Shown: positions 1 to 10,163 of the stretch, piece after piece
Numbering within the stretch: position 1 is the stretch's first letter
How the letters are laid out: each line of letters opens with the position of its first letter
NCBI RefSeq assembly: GCF_001610895.1
Contig: NZ_CP011273.1
Coordinates: 1,178,001-1,242,000, forward strand
Direction of reading: 5' to 3'
Source of the DNA: Planctomyces sp. SH-PL62
GTDB lineage: Bacteria > Planctomycetota > Planctomycetia > Isosphaerales > Isosphaeraceae
DNA length: 64,000 nt
Program-made: the position numbers and the translations under genes
The notes under the pieces: generated by a model
The model's input: the letters and a program-made list of their open reading frames with translations, nothing else
Told to the model about the DNA's origin: nothing
Databases searched by the model: none

Positions 1-379
1 GGCAGTGGCGGCGGTAGAGGGCGTAGCCGCCGGCGTGGGGGAGCTTCTTCGGCCCCTCCGACGTCTGCTCGTAATTCCCGAGCAGCATCCCGACCCGGCC
101 CGACTCGTCCTTGGTCAGCGGTGCGTCTTCCGGGACGTGGATCTCCCGGGGCGACGGGCCGTAGAGCTTCGCCATCGCCTCGCGGGTCTTCTCCTGGATC
201 TTCGGCTTGCCGGCGAGGTGGGCCTTGCCCTCGATCTCGCGGGTCATCGCCGGCTGCTCCTCGTAGACGATGGAGTCGGCGAGTTCCGCGTCCGAGCACC
301 CGACCGCCGGCATCAGCAATATCGAAAGGCCAAGGCCGACCACGAAGCGCCGTCGCACGATCACGCCAACATCTCCCAT
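1..379 (-). CDS. Putative c-type cytochrome lipoprotein, N-terminal part (truncated by window edge)
   Basis: Only the first 126 codons are visible; the gene runs off the left edge. The product starts with a basic n-region and a hydrophobic stretch ending in a lipobox-like LMPAVGC, so Cys28 is a likely lipidation site and the protein is probably anchored outside the cytoplasm. The visible part ends in GGYALYRRHC. In planctomycete cytochromes this phrase normally precedes the CxxCH haem-binding motif, so the last Cys may be the first haem-binding Cys; that is inference because the next codons are missing. A small open frame lies 16 bp upstream in the same orientation. Start chosen at the ATG directly before the signal sequence; no good ribosome binding site is visible. 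Confidence 0.6.
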   Translation of the reverse strand, partial: MGDVGVIVRRRFVVGLGLSILLMPAVGCSDAELADSIVYEEQPAMTREIEGKAHLAGKPKIQEKTREAMAKLYGPSPREIHVPEDAPLTKDESGRVGMLLGNYEQTSEGPKKLPHAGGYALYRRHC

Positions 380-395
380 CTACGCTCGGGGCAGG

Positions 396-584
396 TCAAG
401 AGAACGACTCGGCGGCGGCGTCGCGGGCCGCGACGATCCACGGGCGTTCGTCGTCGCCGTCGCGAACGCCACGCGCGGCATGGGCCGCCGTCGATTTGGG
501 CTCGCCGTGGGCGAGCCTCGAACGGAGGCGGGGGTTGATGACGCGGAGGATTTTCGACCGCCCGCCGCGCCGTCGAGCTGGCAC
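396..584 (-). CDS. Possible small protein of 62 residues
   Basis: This is a short frame with the GC-rich third positions of real genes here, placed just upstream of and co-oriented with the truncated haem lipoprotein gene. The C-terminal half is acidic and then Ala-rich (DGDDERPWIVAARDAAAE). I recognise no family, signal peptide or membrane segment. It could be a real small gene, the remnant of a larger one, or chance coding bias in GC-rich intergenic DNA. Confidence 0.3.
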   Translation of the reverse strand: MPARRRGGRSKILRVINPRLRSRLAHGEPKSTAAHAARGVRDGDDERPWIVAARDAAAESFS

Positions 585-733
585 CTCATCTGTATGGTAA
601 GGTTATCGTAGCCGCCTGTTGCACCGCCAGCAAGCCGAACGCCGATTTCGTCTGGTTCGACGAGTTCGAACGCTACGACTGTTCCGAACGAACGCGGCCC
701 CGCCGCGCGGGCGCGGCCCGAGGGAGGGAAGAT

Positions 734-1579
734 TTGAAGTCCATCAAAGACTTCCCGGACCTGGATCCGAAGTCGCGCTCCGCCGACGGCCGGCGAAAGC
801 TGCGGCGGCTGATCTTCGTCGAGCCGATCGAGGACCCGACGCCGGGGTACTGGTCGACGACCCGCAAGCCGCTCCCGTCGCTCGTCCTGGTCGCGCCGAT
901 CGTCCTGGCCTACGAGTTCGGGGTGGTCTGGCTGGGGGGGAGTTCCGCCTCCGCCCTGCGGACGGGCGCCGACGCCTGGATGCGCCAGAGCCTGGCGGCG
1001 GCCGGGCTCACGGACCACTGGCTCCTCCCCCTGTCGCTCTTCCTGATCCTCCTGGGATGGCAGGCGTTCCAGCCCAAGGGCTGGAAGTTCTCGCCGATGG
1101 TGGTCGCCGGGATGATCTTCGAGAGCCTGGTCCTGGCGGTCGCCCTGGTGGGGGTGAGCCGCCTCGTGGACATGGGCTTCGACCTGATGGAGCGGACGAA
1201 TCCACCCACCGTCTTGCTCCAGGTCCCCGGCTCGGCCGACGGCTCGGCGGCGCAGCTCGTGGGCTACCTGGGCGCCGGGGTCTACGAGGAAGCCTTGTTC
1301 CGGCTCCTGCTCGTCCCCTTCGTCTTCTATCTCCTGCGCGGCTTGCAGACGCCCCAGGTCCTCTCCAACGCGACGGCGGTCACGGGCTCGGCGCTCCTCT
1401 TCTCGCTGGCCCACCACGCGGGCAACCCGGGCGAGGCGTTCACCTGGTTCGCGTTCATCTTCCGCTGGATGGCCGGCGTCTTCTTCGCCTGGGTCTTCAT
1501 CCTCCGGGGGTTCGGCATCGCGGTCGGGGCGCACACGGCGTACGATGTCCTGGTCGGTTGGGTCGGCTGGGACGGTTGA
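734..1579 (+). CDS. CPBP-family intramembrane glutamic protease (Abi/Rce1-like)
   Basis: This 281-residue membrane protein has the hallmarks of CPBP (CAAX protease/bacteriocin-processing) peptidases: an EExxR motif (YEEALFR, near residue 185), a FSLAHHAG motif (near 226) and a final HTAYD motif (near 266), each in or next to a hydrophobic helix. About six to seven membrane segments are visible. Family members cleave prenylated or membrane peptides, but bacterial substrates are mostly unknown. The start is a TTG with a strong purine-rich GGGAGGGA a few bases upstream. A metallophosphoesterase follows 47 bp downstream on the same strand, so the two may be co-transcribed. Confidence 0.85.
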   Translation: MKSIKDFPDLDPKSRSADGRRKLRRLIFVEPIEDPTPGYWSTTRKPLPSLVLVAPIVLAYEFGVVWLGGSSASALRTGADAWMRQSLAAAGLTDHWLLPLSLFLILLGWQAFQPKGWKFSPMVVAGMIFESLVLAVALVGVSRLVDMGFDLMERTNPPTVLLQVPGSADGSAAQLVGYLGAGVYEEALFRLLLVPFVFYLLRGLQTPQVLSNATAVTGSALLFSLAHHAGNPGEAFTWFAFIFRWMAGVFFAWVFILRGFGIAVGAHTAYDVLVGWVGWDG

Positions 1580-1626
1580 CGTCCCGCCGCCCGAGGTCCC
1601 TCCGTCCTCATCGCTGGACTTCCGCG

Positions 1627-2538
1627 GTGCCCCCATTGCGACTCATCCACGCCTCCGACGTGCACGTCTGGAAGCACGAGTTCAACCCGATGCGGTTGAT
1701 GAACAAACGGCTCGTCGGGATGGCCTCCCTGCTGCTGGGGCGGGCCCGCCGATTCCGCCTGGAACGGCTCGGCGAGGTCGTCGAGCGGATCAGGGCGAGG
1801 GACGCCGACCACCTCCTGATCACCGGCGACCTGACCACGACGGCCATGACCGCGGAGTTCCACCAGGCCCTGGAAGCCCTGGCCCCCTTGCTCGGCGACC
1901 CCTCCCGCGCGACGGTGATCCCCGGCAACCACGACCGCTACACCGGGATGGCCTTCCGGGAGAACCACTTCGAACGCGCGTTCGGCCGATTCATGGGCGC
2001 CCCACGGTTCCCCTGGATCAAGTTCGTCGCCGAGAAGACCGCCGTCCTCGGCCTGGACCCCACACGCGCCGCGCTTCACGCGAGGGGCCACCTGCCGCTC
2101 GCTCAGCTCGACGCCGCCCGCAAGCTCTGGGAGGAGCACCGGGGCTCGGTCGATCGCCTGATCGTCGCCTGCCATTACCCGACCGACGCCCCCCCCGCGC
2201 TGAGGCGTAAGCTCGACTCGAAGCGCCTGGACGACGCTCCCCGGCTGGCCGCCTGGCTGGCGACCCTCGGCCCCCACCTGTTCTGTTGCGGCCACGTCCA
2301 CCACGCCTGGGCGTTCACCCCGCCCGACATCCCGGACCAGCTCTGCCTGAACGCCGGCGCGCCCCTGCTGCGCGACGAGACCGGGAAAAATCCCCCCGGC
2401 TTCCTGGAAATCGTCCTCGACGGCCCCGACGTGGACGTGATCCACCACGCCTGGACCGAGTCCGGCTGGACCGAGCGACGGATGGAACGCCGACCGGGAT
2501 TCTTCGCGGTCCCCACCCGGCCGATTCAGTCCAACTGA
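1627..2538 (+). CDS. Calcineurin-like metallophosphoesterase
   Basis: The product (about 303 residues) shows the full metal-binding set of calcineurin-like phosphoesterases in order: ASDVHVW at the N-terminus, GDLT, GNHDR, a CHYP segment and GHVHHAW near the end. The family hydrolyses phosphodiesters or phosphomonoesters (for example 3',5'-cAMP phosphodiesterases); the substrate here cannot be told. There is no signal peptide, so it should be cytoplasmic. GTG at this position or TTG nine bases later could be the start, since the first metal motif begins only a few residues in. The last 13 bases overlap the convergent unknown gene. Confidence 0.85.
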   Translation: MPPLRLIHASDVHVWKHEFNPMRLMNKRLVGMASLLLGRARRFRLERLGEVVERIRARDADHLLITGDLTTTAMTAEFHQALEALAPLLGDPSRATVIPGNHDRYTGMAFRENHFERAFGRFMGAPRFPWIKFVAEKTAVLGLDPTRAALHARGHLPLAQLDAARKLWEEHRGSVDRLIVACHYPTDAPPALRRKLDSKRLDDAPRLAAWLATLGPHLFCCGHVHHAWAFTPPDIPDQLCLNAGAPLLRDETGKNPPGFLEIVLDGPDVDVIHHAWTESGWTERRMERRPGFFAVPTRPIQSN

Positions 2539-3101
2539 CGCGGCAGCGGCGGCGGGGCGAGGTACTTTCGGTAAGCTTCGATGTAGGGCGTGTCGAACTG
2601 GATCTGGGTGATCGAGTCCAGCGCCACGCGGCAACGTTTCCGATCCCATCGGCCGTCGGGGGCGAAGCCTCGCATGGCGACCTCGTGGACGTTCAGCCCC
2701 ACGATCGGGCCGATCAGGAAATCGTCGTCCTCGGGATCGAAACGGCTCTCGCACTCGATCACCACGAATCGCCCGCCTCGACGGAGGTCGTCGAGGGCGG
2801 GGGCGATCCCTTCCAGCGAGACGTCCAGGTCCGTGCCGATCTGGTCCAGCATCCCTTCGCCCGCGAACACCTTCTCGGCGAAGCGGTCTACCGAGGTGCA
2901 TCGGAGCCTCGCGACGTCCTGGAGCGGGAGCAGGAGGAGGCCGTCGAGCTGGAAGTCCCGAGTCTGATGCAGGAGGACGAGCCGCCGGCCCACCGCCAGG
3001 ACGAACCCGGTGGCTTCCCAGCCGCCCGCCACCCGACGGGTCAGATGCACGTGGCGACGGGTTTCCGCCAGGCCCGCGAGTCGCTCGCGAAGTCGATTCA
3101 T
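2526..3101 (-). CDS. Conserved-looking protein of unknown function
   Basis: I do not recognise this 191-residue protein. The N-terminal third (MNRLRERLAGLAETRRHVHL, then alternating hydrophobic stretches such as FVLAVGRRLVLLHQ) looks like a compact beta-rich domain. It has no signal peptide or membrane helix. The C-terminal half contains an acidic FDPEDDDFLIGP segment and ends in a proline-rich tail. The Met chosen follows an arginine-rich stretch that looks non-coding; a longer frame begins 87 bases upstream. It lies directly downstream of the sigma-factor pair, 58 bp after the membrane partner, so it could be the third gene of that unit. Confidence 0.6.
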   Translation of the reverse strand: MNRLRERLAGLAETRRHVHLTRRVAGGWEATGFVLAVGRRLVLLHQTRDFQLDGLLLLPLQDVARLRCTSVDRFAEKVFAGEGMLDQIGTDLDVSLEGIAPALDDLRRGGRFVVIECESRFDPEDDDFLIGPIVGLNVHEVAMRGFAPDGRWDRKRCRVALDSITQIQFDTPYIEAYRKYLAPPPLPRQLD

Positions 3102-3159
3102 TCGGGTCGTCCGCCTTCGCGATGTACGACGGCCGCACTCGCGACCGCCCCACGCCGTC

Positions 3160-3753
3160 TCAAGAGTCCCTTCCCGAGCCGCGGGCACGTCCCGCCGCCC
3201 CCTCCGCTCCGATTATACGGGATTCCAGCCGGAGGAGTTGCTCCCGGACCGCCAGCTCGGCCTCCTCGATCCGCGCCTGGACCGAGCCGACGGCCGCCAG
3301 GACGAGGAATCCCAGGCCGACGACGAGCATCGGCGCGGCGGCGGCCTCCTTCCCGAGCGCGATCGCCGTCAGGCCGATCCCCACCAGCGCGGCGAGGGTG
3401 AACCCGAGCGCGATCCGCGACGCCGCGCGCCGTTCGCTCGCGATCCCCCCCCGCCGTCGAGCCAGGGCCCAGCCGGCGAAGGTCGCCCAGCCCAGGCCGA
3501 ACAGGGCGAAGAGGCCGAGCAACCCCCGCACCGCCCTCGGGGTGGCGTCCGGCTCCGTCAGGCTCAACGAGCCCGCGACCAGGAACCCGATCAGGCCCGC
3601 CGCGGCGATGAGGACGTAGCGGGTCTTCCTCCCCAGGGGCCAATTTGAGCCGAGGCGAGCTTCGAGGATCGCCTGATAGCGCTCCCGCAGGGCCGGGTCG
3701 ATCGGCTCGGAATCCAGGAACCCGGCGAGTCGGACGTCGTTGCGGTCAGCCAT
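3160..3753 (-). CDS. Four-helix membrane protein, likely partner of the upstream ECF sigma factor
   Basis: The 197-residue product has a soluble N-terminus of about 45 residues, four hydrophobic segments (roughly 46-64, 76-98, 114-132 and 136-158) and a charged C-terminal helix with coiled-coil character (ARIEEAELAVREQLLRLESR). It starts inside the end of the ECF sigma gene with an 8-bp overlap, which implies translational coupling. Genes in this position usually encode anti-sigma factors. No HxxxCxxC zinc-binding anti-sigma motif is visible, so the role as anti-sigma factor is inferred from position and topology only. Confidence 0.65.
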   Translation of the reverse strand: MADRNDVRLAGFLDSEPIDPALRERYQAILEARLGSNWPLGRKTRYVLIAAAGLIGFLVAGSLSLTEPDATPRAVRGLLGLFALFGLGWATFAGWALARRRGGIASERRAASRIALGFTLAALVGIGLTAIALGKEAAAAPMLVVGLGFLVLAAVGSVQARIEEAELAVREQLLRLESRIIGAEGAAGRARGSGRDS

Positions 3754-4294
3754 GAGGACCTCCTTCCGGGCCGATCGCGTCGCGAAGCGCGCGCTTGGCC
3801 CTGTAGAGTCGAGACTTGACCGTGCCCGGGGGAATCCCGAGCACCTCGGCCGTCTCGGCGATGCTGAGGTCGTTCAGGAAGTGCAGGGTCAGCACCTCGC
3901 GGTCCGGCAGCGGCAGCCGAGAAAGCCCGTGGTGGACCATCTCCGCGTCGTCGAAGCCGTCGGCGTCGTCCCCCGGGTCCGCCACGTCGCCGTCGAGCTG
4001 ACGGGCGCGGGCGTACTCGCGGCGATGGTGGGTCATCACCGTGTTGCGTGCGACCTGATAAAGCCAGACCGGGAAACGCCGGGGGTCCCGCACCGTCGCG
4101 ATCCCGCGCAGGACCTGGAGCCAGACCTCCTGCAAGAGTTGCCAGGTCTCCTCCTCGTCCGACACGAGCTTCCGGATGAAGACGAAGAGCCTGCGCTCCC
4201 ATCCCCCGATCAATTCGTCGAACGCGGCCCGCTCCCCGCGCTGGCAGCGGACGACCAGCAGCTCGAGCACCACCTCGGTCTCGTCTCGATCCAT
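3746..4294 (-). CDS. ECF-family RNA polymerase sigma factor
   Basis: A 182-residue sigma70-family protein of the extracytoplasmic-function type. Region 2 is seen around residues 20-90 (AFDELIGGWERRLFVF to RFPVWLYQVARN) and region 4 near the C-terminus (LPDREVLTLHFL, then IAETAEVLGIPPGTVKSRL), linked by a variable acidic stretch. It directs RNA polymerase to a dedicated promoter set, probably released by the membrane protein encoded by the overlapping downstream gene. Planctomycetes carry many such pairs. The spacer upstream carries dispersed repeats and no clear promoter. Confidence 0.9.
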   Translation of the reverse strand: MDRDETEVVLELLVVRCQRGERAAFDELIGGWERRLFVFIRKLVSDEEETWQLLQEVWLQVLRGIATVRDPRRFPVWLYQVARNTVMTHHRREYARARQLDGDVADPGDDADGFDDAEMVHHGLSRLPLPDREVLTLHFLNDLSIAETAEVLGIPPGTVKSRLYRAKRALRDAIGPEGGPHG

Positions 4295-4854
4295 GGTTCG
4301 GCTCCCCCTTGAACAACCTCGATCAAGGAGTCGGGGAAGCCCCCTGGTCGGTTCATCCGATCCCGAGTTTTCTTCCGGGCGTGCGTGGAGGAACGGGGCC
4401 GTACGAGAGCAGGGCTCGCTCGATCTCGGTTTCGTCTCCCATCATGAAAGCAGGGGGCGCTGCGCGCGGATGGGCGCCGATCCCGCAATCGGGGACGAGT
4501 TGATACGACGAACCGAAGGCTCGGTTCGGGAACTCAGGACGGCGGGGATTTGGGTCGGCGCTGCACGGAAATCGCCGAACGAAGCCAAAGTCGGAACAGT
4601 CGATCTGTGCGCAATCGCCTGTCTTGAAACGATTAACGTGCGATGGCTTCGATTTCAAGGGGCGCTGACGAAGCCAATCGCGAATGCTCCGCGGAGTCGA
4701 GGCGACGAGACGGTGAAATCCGCCGAACGAAGCCAATGCGATGAGCTGAGAAACGGTCGCAAGTGGTTTAGGAATCAAGACTTGGGAAGATCCGGGGTTG
4801 GGTTCGACCATTGCGATCGAACCCAATCCGGTGCGTGATCGGCGGGAGTCGCGG
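4295..4854. other. Intergenic region of 560 bp, no gene recognised
   Basis: The third-position bias of coding DNA is lost here and the stretch is visibly less GC-rich than its surroundings. I see no tRNA, no Rfam-like fold and no convincing open frame. Its only structure is a set of short repeats annotated separately. It presumably also carries the promoter of the ECF sigma operon, which starts at its left edge. Confidence 0.5.
4567..4740 (+). repeat. Cluster of dispersed 'CGAACGAAGCCAAT' intergenic repeats
   Basis: Three direct copies are visible: GAAATCGCCGAACGAAGCCAA (4568-4588), GCTGACGAAGCCAATCG (4664-4680) and GAAATCCGCCGAACGAAGCC (4715-4734, continuing AATGCG). A partial inverted copy (ATGGCTTCGATTTC, about 4643-4656) lies between them. 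The same core occurs on the other strand near 38.5 kb. When such sequence is translated it gives strings like 'ERTKPI/NKANF' that I associate with spurious short proteins in planctomycete databases, so it is probably a genome-wide repeat family. Function unknown. Confidence 0.6.
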
Positions 4855-5256
4855 TCAGGCCTTTTCACCTTCGACCTCGGCGTCCTCGACCTCGTCGTCG
4901 TCCTCGAATTCCTCGTCGTCCTCATCCTCGTCGAGGTCGCCCTCGAAGGAGATGTCGGCGAGGTCGCCGAGGCGGTACTCCTTGCCCTTGATCGCGAGCG
5001 TGAGGTCCTCCATGGCGGGGATCTCTTCGTCGGTCACGTCTTCCCGCATGGCGAGGGCTTCCAGGCCGTCGATGGCCTTGTCGAGGGCCTCGGCGAACTC
5101 GTCGGCCGAGATCCCTTCGGCTTCCAGGACGTCTTCCTTGGCCAGGTAGACGATCTCGACCATTTCGTCGTCGTCATGGTCATGGCCGCAGCCGCAGTTG
5201 TCGTCGTGCTCGTGGGCCTGTTCGTTCTCAAGCTCGTCATGGTTCTGTTCGGTCAC
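4855..5256 (-). CDS. Acidic protein with His/Cys-rich N-terminus, unknown function
   Basis: The 133-residue product begins TEQNHDELENEQ, then a metal-binding-like HDDNCGCGHDHDDDE, a helical middle part (about residues 25-100) and a tail made almost only of Asp and Glu. The GTG start is supported by AGGAG eight bases upstream (AGGAGCGACCACC then GTG); longer frames upstream look non-coding. It is the last co-oriented gene after atpC, 161 bp away, so it may be read with the ATP synthase operon. I do not recognise the family. A role in metal handling is only a guess from composition, and the acidic tail alone is not diagnostic. Confidence 0.65.
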   Translation of the reverse strand: MTEQNHDELENEQAHEHDDNCGCGHDHDDDEMVEIVYLAKEDVLEAEGISADEFAEALDKAIDGLEALAMREDVTDEEIPAMEDLTLAIKGKEYRLGDLADISFEGDLDEDEDDEEFEDDDEVEDAEVEGEKA

Positions 5257-5417
5257 GGTGGTCGCTCCTGGGCGAAGCCCTCGCGTCCGTCGACATTCCC
5301 GGTCGGGGATTCGAGGACGTGGGATGGGTTGGAAGGATGAAAGGCAAAATCGGGACCGGACGAAGCGTCGGCGCATTCGTCGGGTCCCGAATTGGAGGGG
5401 GGTCGGTCGCGGGGACG

Positions 5418-5861
5418 TCAGGGCTTGTTGCTGATGTGGAGCATCGCGCGGAGCTGGGAGACGGCCTTGGACTTCTCGGCGACCTCGGCGTCGGTGACGG
5501 CGGGTCGCTTGAGGAGCTCGTCGAGGCGTTCGGCGGTGCCGTTGGTCTCGATCTTGGCGGCGGGGATCGCCCGGTTCGTCAGGACGGTGACGGTGTTCTC
5601 ACGGACCTGGGCGAAGCCGCCGTCGACGAAATAGGATTCGGTCCCGCCGTCGACCTTGATCCGCAGCTCACCGTACCCCAGTCGGCCGAGCAGGGGGGAC
5701 CGGCCGGGGAGGACGCCGAGCTCGCCGTCGTAGAGCGGCAGGGCGACGAAGTCCACGGTCTTGGCGAAGACGGTTTTCTCGGGGGTCACCACCTGGCAGA
5801 CGAGGGGCCGGGACAGGAGTCCCGACCCTTCCGGGAGGGTGGTTTCGGTCTGGCTGGCCAT
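5418..5861 (-). CDS. atpC: ATP synthase F1 subunit epsilon
   Basis: The 147-residue protein has the N-terminal beta-sandwich of F1 epsilon: CQVVTPEKTVFAKTVDFV, then the signature GELGVLPGRSPLL and FVDGGFAQVRENTVTVL. A helical C-terminus follows (residues about 105-140), shorter and less charged than in E. coli. Epsilon links gamma to the c-ring and inhibits ATP hydrolysis when its C-terminal helices extend. It lies 45 bp after atpD and is the last gene of the atp cluster. Confidence 0.95.
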   Translation of the reverse strand: MASQTETTLPEGSGLLSRPLVCQVVTPEKTVFAKTVDFVALPLYDGELGVLPGRSPLLGRLGYGELRIKVDGGTESYFVDGGFAQVRENTVTVLTNRAIPAAKIETNGTAERLDELLKRPAVTDAEVAEKSKAVSQLRAMLHISNKP

Positions 5862-5906
5862 GATTCGCGGGTTCCCCTGTCGGGCTGGGCTCGTTTACCG
5901 TTCCGG

Positions 5907-7445
<1,539 letters not shown>

Positions 7446-8354
7446 TCATTTCAGGGCGGTCGCGGCCCCGACGATGTCGGCCAGGTCGCCGGTGATCTGG
7501 GACTGGCGGGCCCGGTTGTACTGCCGGGTGAGGTTCTTGGACAGCTCGTCGGCGTTCTGCGAGGCGCCCTTCATGGCCACCATGCGGGCGATCTGCTCGC
7601 TGACGGCCGCGTCGAGGAAGCACTTGAAGAGCCGGACCTTGAAGGAGACGGGGACCATCTCCTTGAGGATCCCCTCGGCGTCCGGCAGGAACTCGTAGGG
7701 CGTCCGCTCGCGACCGGGGCCGTCGGCCGCCGGGGCGTGGCCGTCGGGGGTCGGGTCGGCGTCGGCGGCGTCCACCTGGATCGGCAGCAAGGTCCGCACG
7801 ACGGCCTCCTGCCGGGCCGTGTTGACGAACCGGGTGTAGGCGACGTCCATCCGGTCGATCTTCCCTTCCAGGAACATCGCCAGGTAACGCTCGGCCAGCT
7901 GCTCGACCTCGCCGAAGGCGGGCTTGTCCTCGAACTGCAGGTAACCGGCGCTGATCGGCAGCTTGCGATACTTCCAGAAGTTCTGGCCCCGCTTGCCGGA
8001 GATCTCGACGTCGATCGTCGAGCCCTCCGCCTGGAGGTCCTGGTAGTCCTTCAAGGCGGCCCGCAGGACGTTGCCGTTGTAGCCGCCGGCGAGCCCTCGA
8101 TTGCTGGAGAGGACCAGGAGCAGGGAGTTGCGGACGGGGTCGCGCTTCTCGAACAGGGGGTGCGGGGTCGACGGCGACGACTCGCCGAGGTCGGCGGCCA
8201 TCTCGGCGATCTTCTTGGTATACGCCTCGGCCTCGACCGCGCGGTCCATCGCCTTGCGGAACCGGGCCGTGGCGATCAGCTCCATCGTCCGGGTGATCTT
8301 CCGAATATTGTCGACCGCCTTGCGGCGTTTGATGATCGCGCGGGCCTTGGCCAT
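7446..8354 (-). CDS. atpG: ATP synthase F1 subunit gamma
   Basis: This is the central stalk subunit, 302 residues. The N-terminal helix (IIKRRKAVDNIRKITRTMELIATAR) and the C-terminal helix (MVAMKGASQNADELSKNLTR and the following NRARQSQIT) form the coiled coil that rotates in the alpha3beta3 core. A Pro/Ala/Asp-rich insertion around residues 190-215 (ADADPTPDGHAPAADGPG) is not usual in the E. coli or Bacillus proteins. It sits between atpA and atpD in the standard order. Confidence 0.96.
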   Translation of the reverse strand: MAKARAIIKRRKAVDNIRKITRTMELIATARFRKAMDRAVEAEAYTKKIAEMAADLGESSPSTPHPLFEKRDPVRNSLLLVLSSNRGLAGGYNGNVLRAALKDYQDLQAEGSTIDVEISGKRGQNFWKYRKLPISAGYLQFEDKPAFGEVEQLAERYLAMFLEGKIDRMDVAYTRFVNTARQEAVVRTLLPIQVDAADADPTPDGHAPAADGPGRERTPYEFLPDAEGILKEMVPVSFKVRLFKCFLDAAVSEQIARMVAMKGASQNADELSKNLTRQYNRARQSQITGDLADIVGAATALK

Positions 8355-8456
8355 CGTGGGGTCTCTCGGGATTCGCTCGGAAAGGCCCCGCCGCCGCGGG
8401 GGGCGGCGGCGGGGGCCTCGCTCAGTCGGTTGGCCCGATCGCTCGGGACGTCGGGG

Positions 8457-10163
8457 TCAGGACTTGGCCGCGACCGCGGCCGTCGCGGCGCCCTGGCCGG
8501 CGTGCCGGAACTGGGCCTTGAAGTCCTTGAGGGCCGCCTTGAGGCCGGCCAGGACCGAGTCGGTCAGCTTCTTCTCGCGGGTCAGGTCCTCGACGAGCGT
8601 GGACCGCGAGGCGTGGAGGAACTCCAGGAACTCGCGCTCGAACCGCTGGACCTCGCGGGCCGGGATGTCGTCCAGGGCCCCCTCGGCGCCGGCGAAGATG
8701 CTCATCACCTGGTCGATGGCCGAGAGCGGCTGATACTGGGGCTGCTTGAGCAGCTCGACCATGCGGTAGCCGCGGTCGAGCTGGGCCTGCGTCGCCTTGT
8801 CGAGGTCGGTGCCGAGTTGGGCGAAGGCCTCCAGCTCGCGGAAGGCCGCCAGGTCGAGCCGCAGGCCACCGGCGACCTTGCGGATCGCCGCGATCTGGGC
8901 CTTGCCGCCCACCCGCGAGACGCTGATGCCGACGTCGATGGCCGGCCGGACGCCCGCGAAGAAGAGGTCGGGCTGGAGGTAGATCTGGCCGTCCGTGATC
9001 GAGATCACGTTCGTCGGGATGTACGCCGAGACCTCGCCTTCCAGCGTCTCGATGATCGGCAGGGCCGTCATCGATCCCCCCGAGGTCGGGGTCTTGACGA
9101 CCTTGTGACCCTGGGGATAGCTCGCCTTCAGCGCGTGCGCGGCCTCCTCGGCGCCGGGGACGCCGACGTAGACCTTCTTGTCGACCCCCGACTCCTCGGT
9201 CACGGCCTCGGGCTTAGTCGAATCGGGGACGATGACGTACCGATTCGCCAGCTTGGCCGACCGCTCCAGGAGGCGGGAGTGGGCGTAGAAGATGTCGCCC
9301 GGGTAGGCCTCGCGGCCCGGCGGGCGGCGGAGCAGGAGCGACACCTCGCGGTACGCCACGGCCTGCTTCGAAAGGTCGTCGTAGATGCAGAGGGTCGGCT
9401 TGCCCTGCTCGTACATGAAGTACTCGGCCATGGCGCAGCCGGCGTACGGGGCGATGTACTGGAGCGGGGCCGGATCGCTGGCGCCGGAGGCGACGACGAT
9501 CGTGTAGTCCATGGCGCCGTGGCGGCGGAGGATGTCGACCAGCCCGGCGGTCGTCGACTCCTTCTGCGCGATCGCCACGTACACGCAGATGACGCCGGTC
9601 CCCTTCTGGTTGAGGATCGTGTCGATCGCGATGGCCGTCTTGCCGGTCTTGCGGTCGCCGATGATGAGCTGGCGCTGGCCGCGGCCGATCGGGATCATGG
9701 CGTCGATGGCCTTGATGCCGGTCTGCAGCGGCTCGTCGACCGGCTGGCGGTCGGCGATGCCGGCCGCCGGCGACTCGATCGCGCGGCTCAGGCTGGTGAC
9801 GATCGGGCCGGCGTTGTCGAGCGGCTCGCCCAGCGGGTTGACCACGCGGCCGATCATGGCGTCGCCGACGGGCACCCGGAGGAGCTGGCCGGTCGCCACG
9901 ACCTCGTCGCCTTCCTCGATCTGGGTGTACTCGCCCAGGACGATGACGCCCACCGACGCCTCTTCCAGGTTGAGCGCGATCCCCTTGGCGCCGTTCTTGA
10001 ACGCGACCATCTCGCCGGCCATGACGCCCGAGAGGCCGTGCACCCGCGCGATGCCGTCGCCGACCTCGAGCACCGTGCCGACCTCGGACCGGGTGACCTC
10101 GGGCGCGAACTGCTCGATTTCACGCTGAATGACTGAACTGATCTCTTCGCTTCTGAATTTCAT
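8457..10163 (-). CDS. atpA: ATP synthase F1 subunit alpha
   Basis: The product is 568 residues, slightly longer than the usual 500-515 because of a longer C-terminal region (it ends ...[13 protein letters not shown]). It starts with the typical [19 protein letters not shown] and contains the P-loop GDRKTGKT, with Lys where Gln is common, and the [13 protein letters not shown] signature. It provides the non-catalytic nucleotide sites of F1. The first 44 bases overlap the end of atpH, longer than the usual four-base coupling, but the N-terminal sequence makes this start secure. Confidence 0.97.
   Translation of the reverse strand: MKFRSEEISSVIQREIEQFAPEVTRSEVGTVLEVGDGIARVHGLSGVMAGEMVAFKNGAKGIALNLEEASVGVIVLGEYTQIEEGDEVVATGQLLRVPVGDAMIGRVVNPLGEPLDNAGPIVTSLSRAIESPAAGIADRQPVDEPLQTGIKAIDAMIPIGRGQRQLIIGDRKTGKTAIAIDTILNQKGTGVICVYVAIAQKESTTAGLVDILRRHGAMDYTIVVASGASDPAPLQYIAPYAGCAMAEYFMYEQGKPTLCIYDDLSKQAVAYREVSLLLRRPPGREAYPGDIFYAHSRLLERSAKLANRYVIVPDSTKPEAVTEESGVDKKVYVGVPGAEEAAHALKASYPQGHKVVKTPTSGGSMTALPIIETLEGEVSAYIPTNVISITDGQIYLQPDLFFAGVRPAIDVGISVSRVGGKAQIAAIRKVAGGLRLDLAAFRELEAFAQLGTDLDKATQAQLDRGYRMVELLKQPQYQPLSAIDQVMSIFAGAEGALDDIPAREVQRFEREFLEFLHASRSTLVEDLTREKKLTDSVLAGLKAALKDFKAQFRHAGQGAATAAVAAKS

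Noticed and set aside
3098-3643. Alternative minus-strand frames overlapping the membrane partner of the first ECF sigma factor
   Set aside because: Arg/Gly/Pro-rich composition and no hydrophobic pattern; the chosen frame gives four clean membrane helices.
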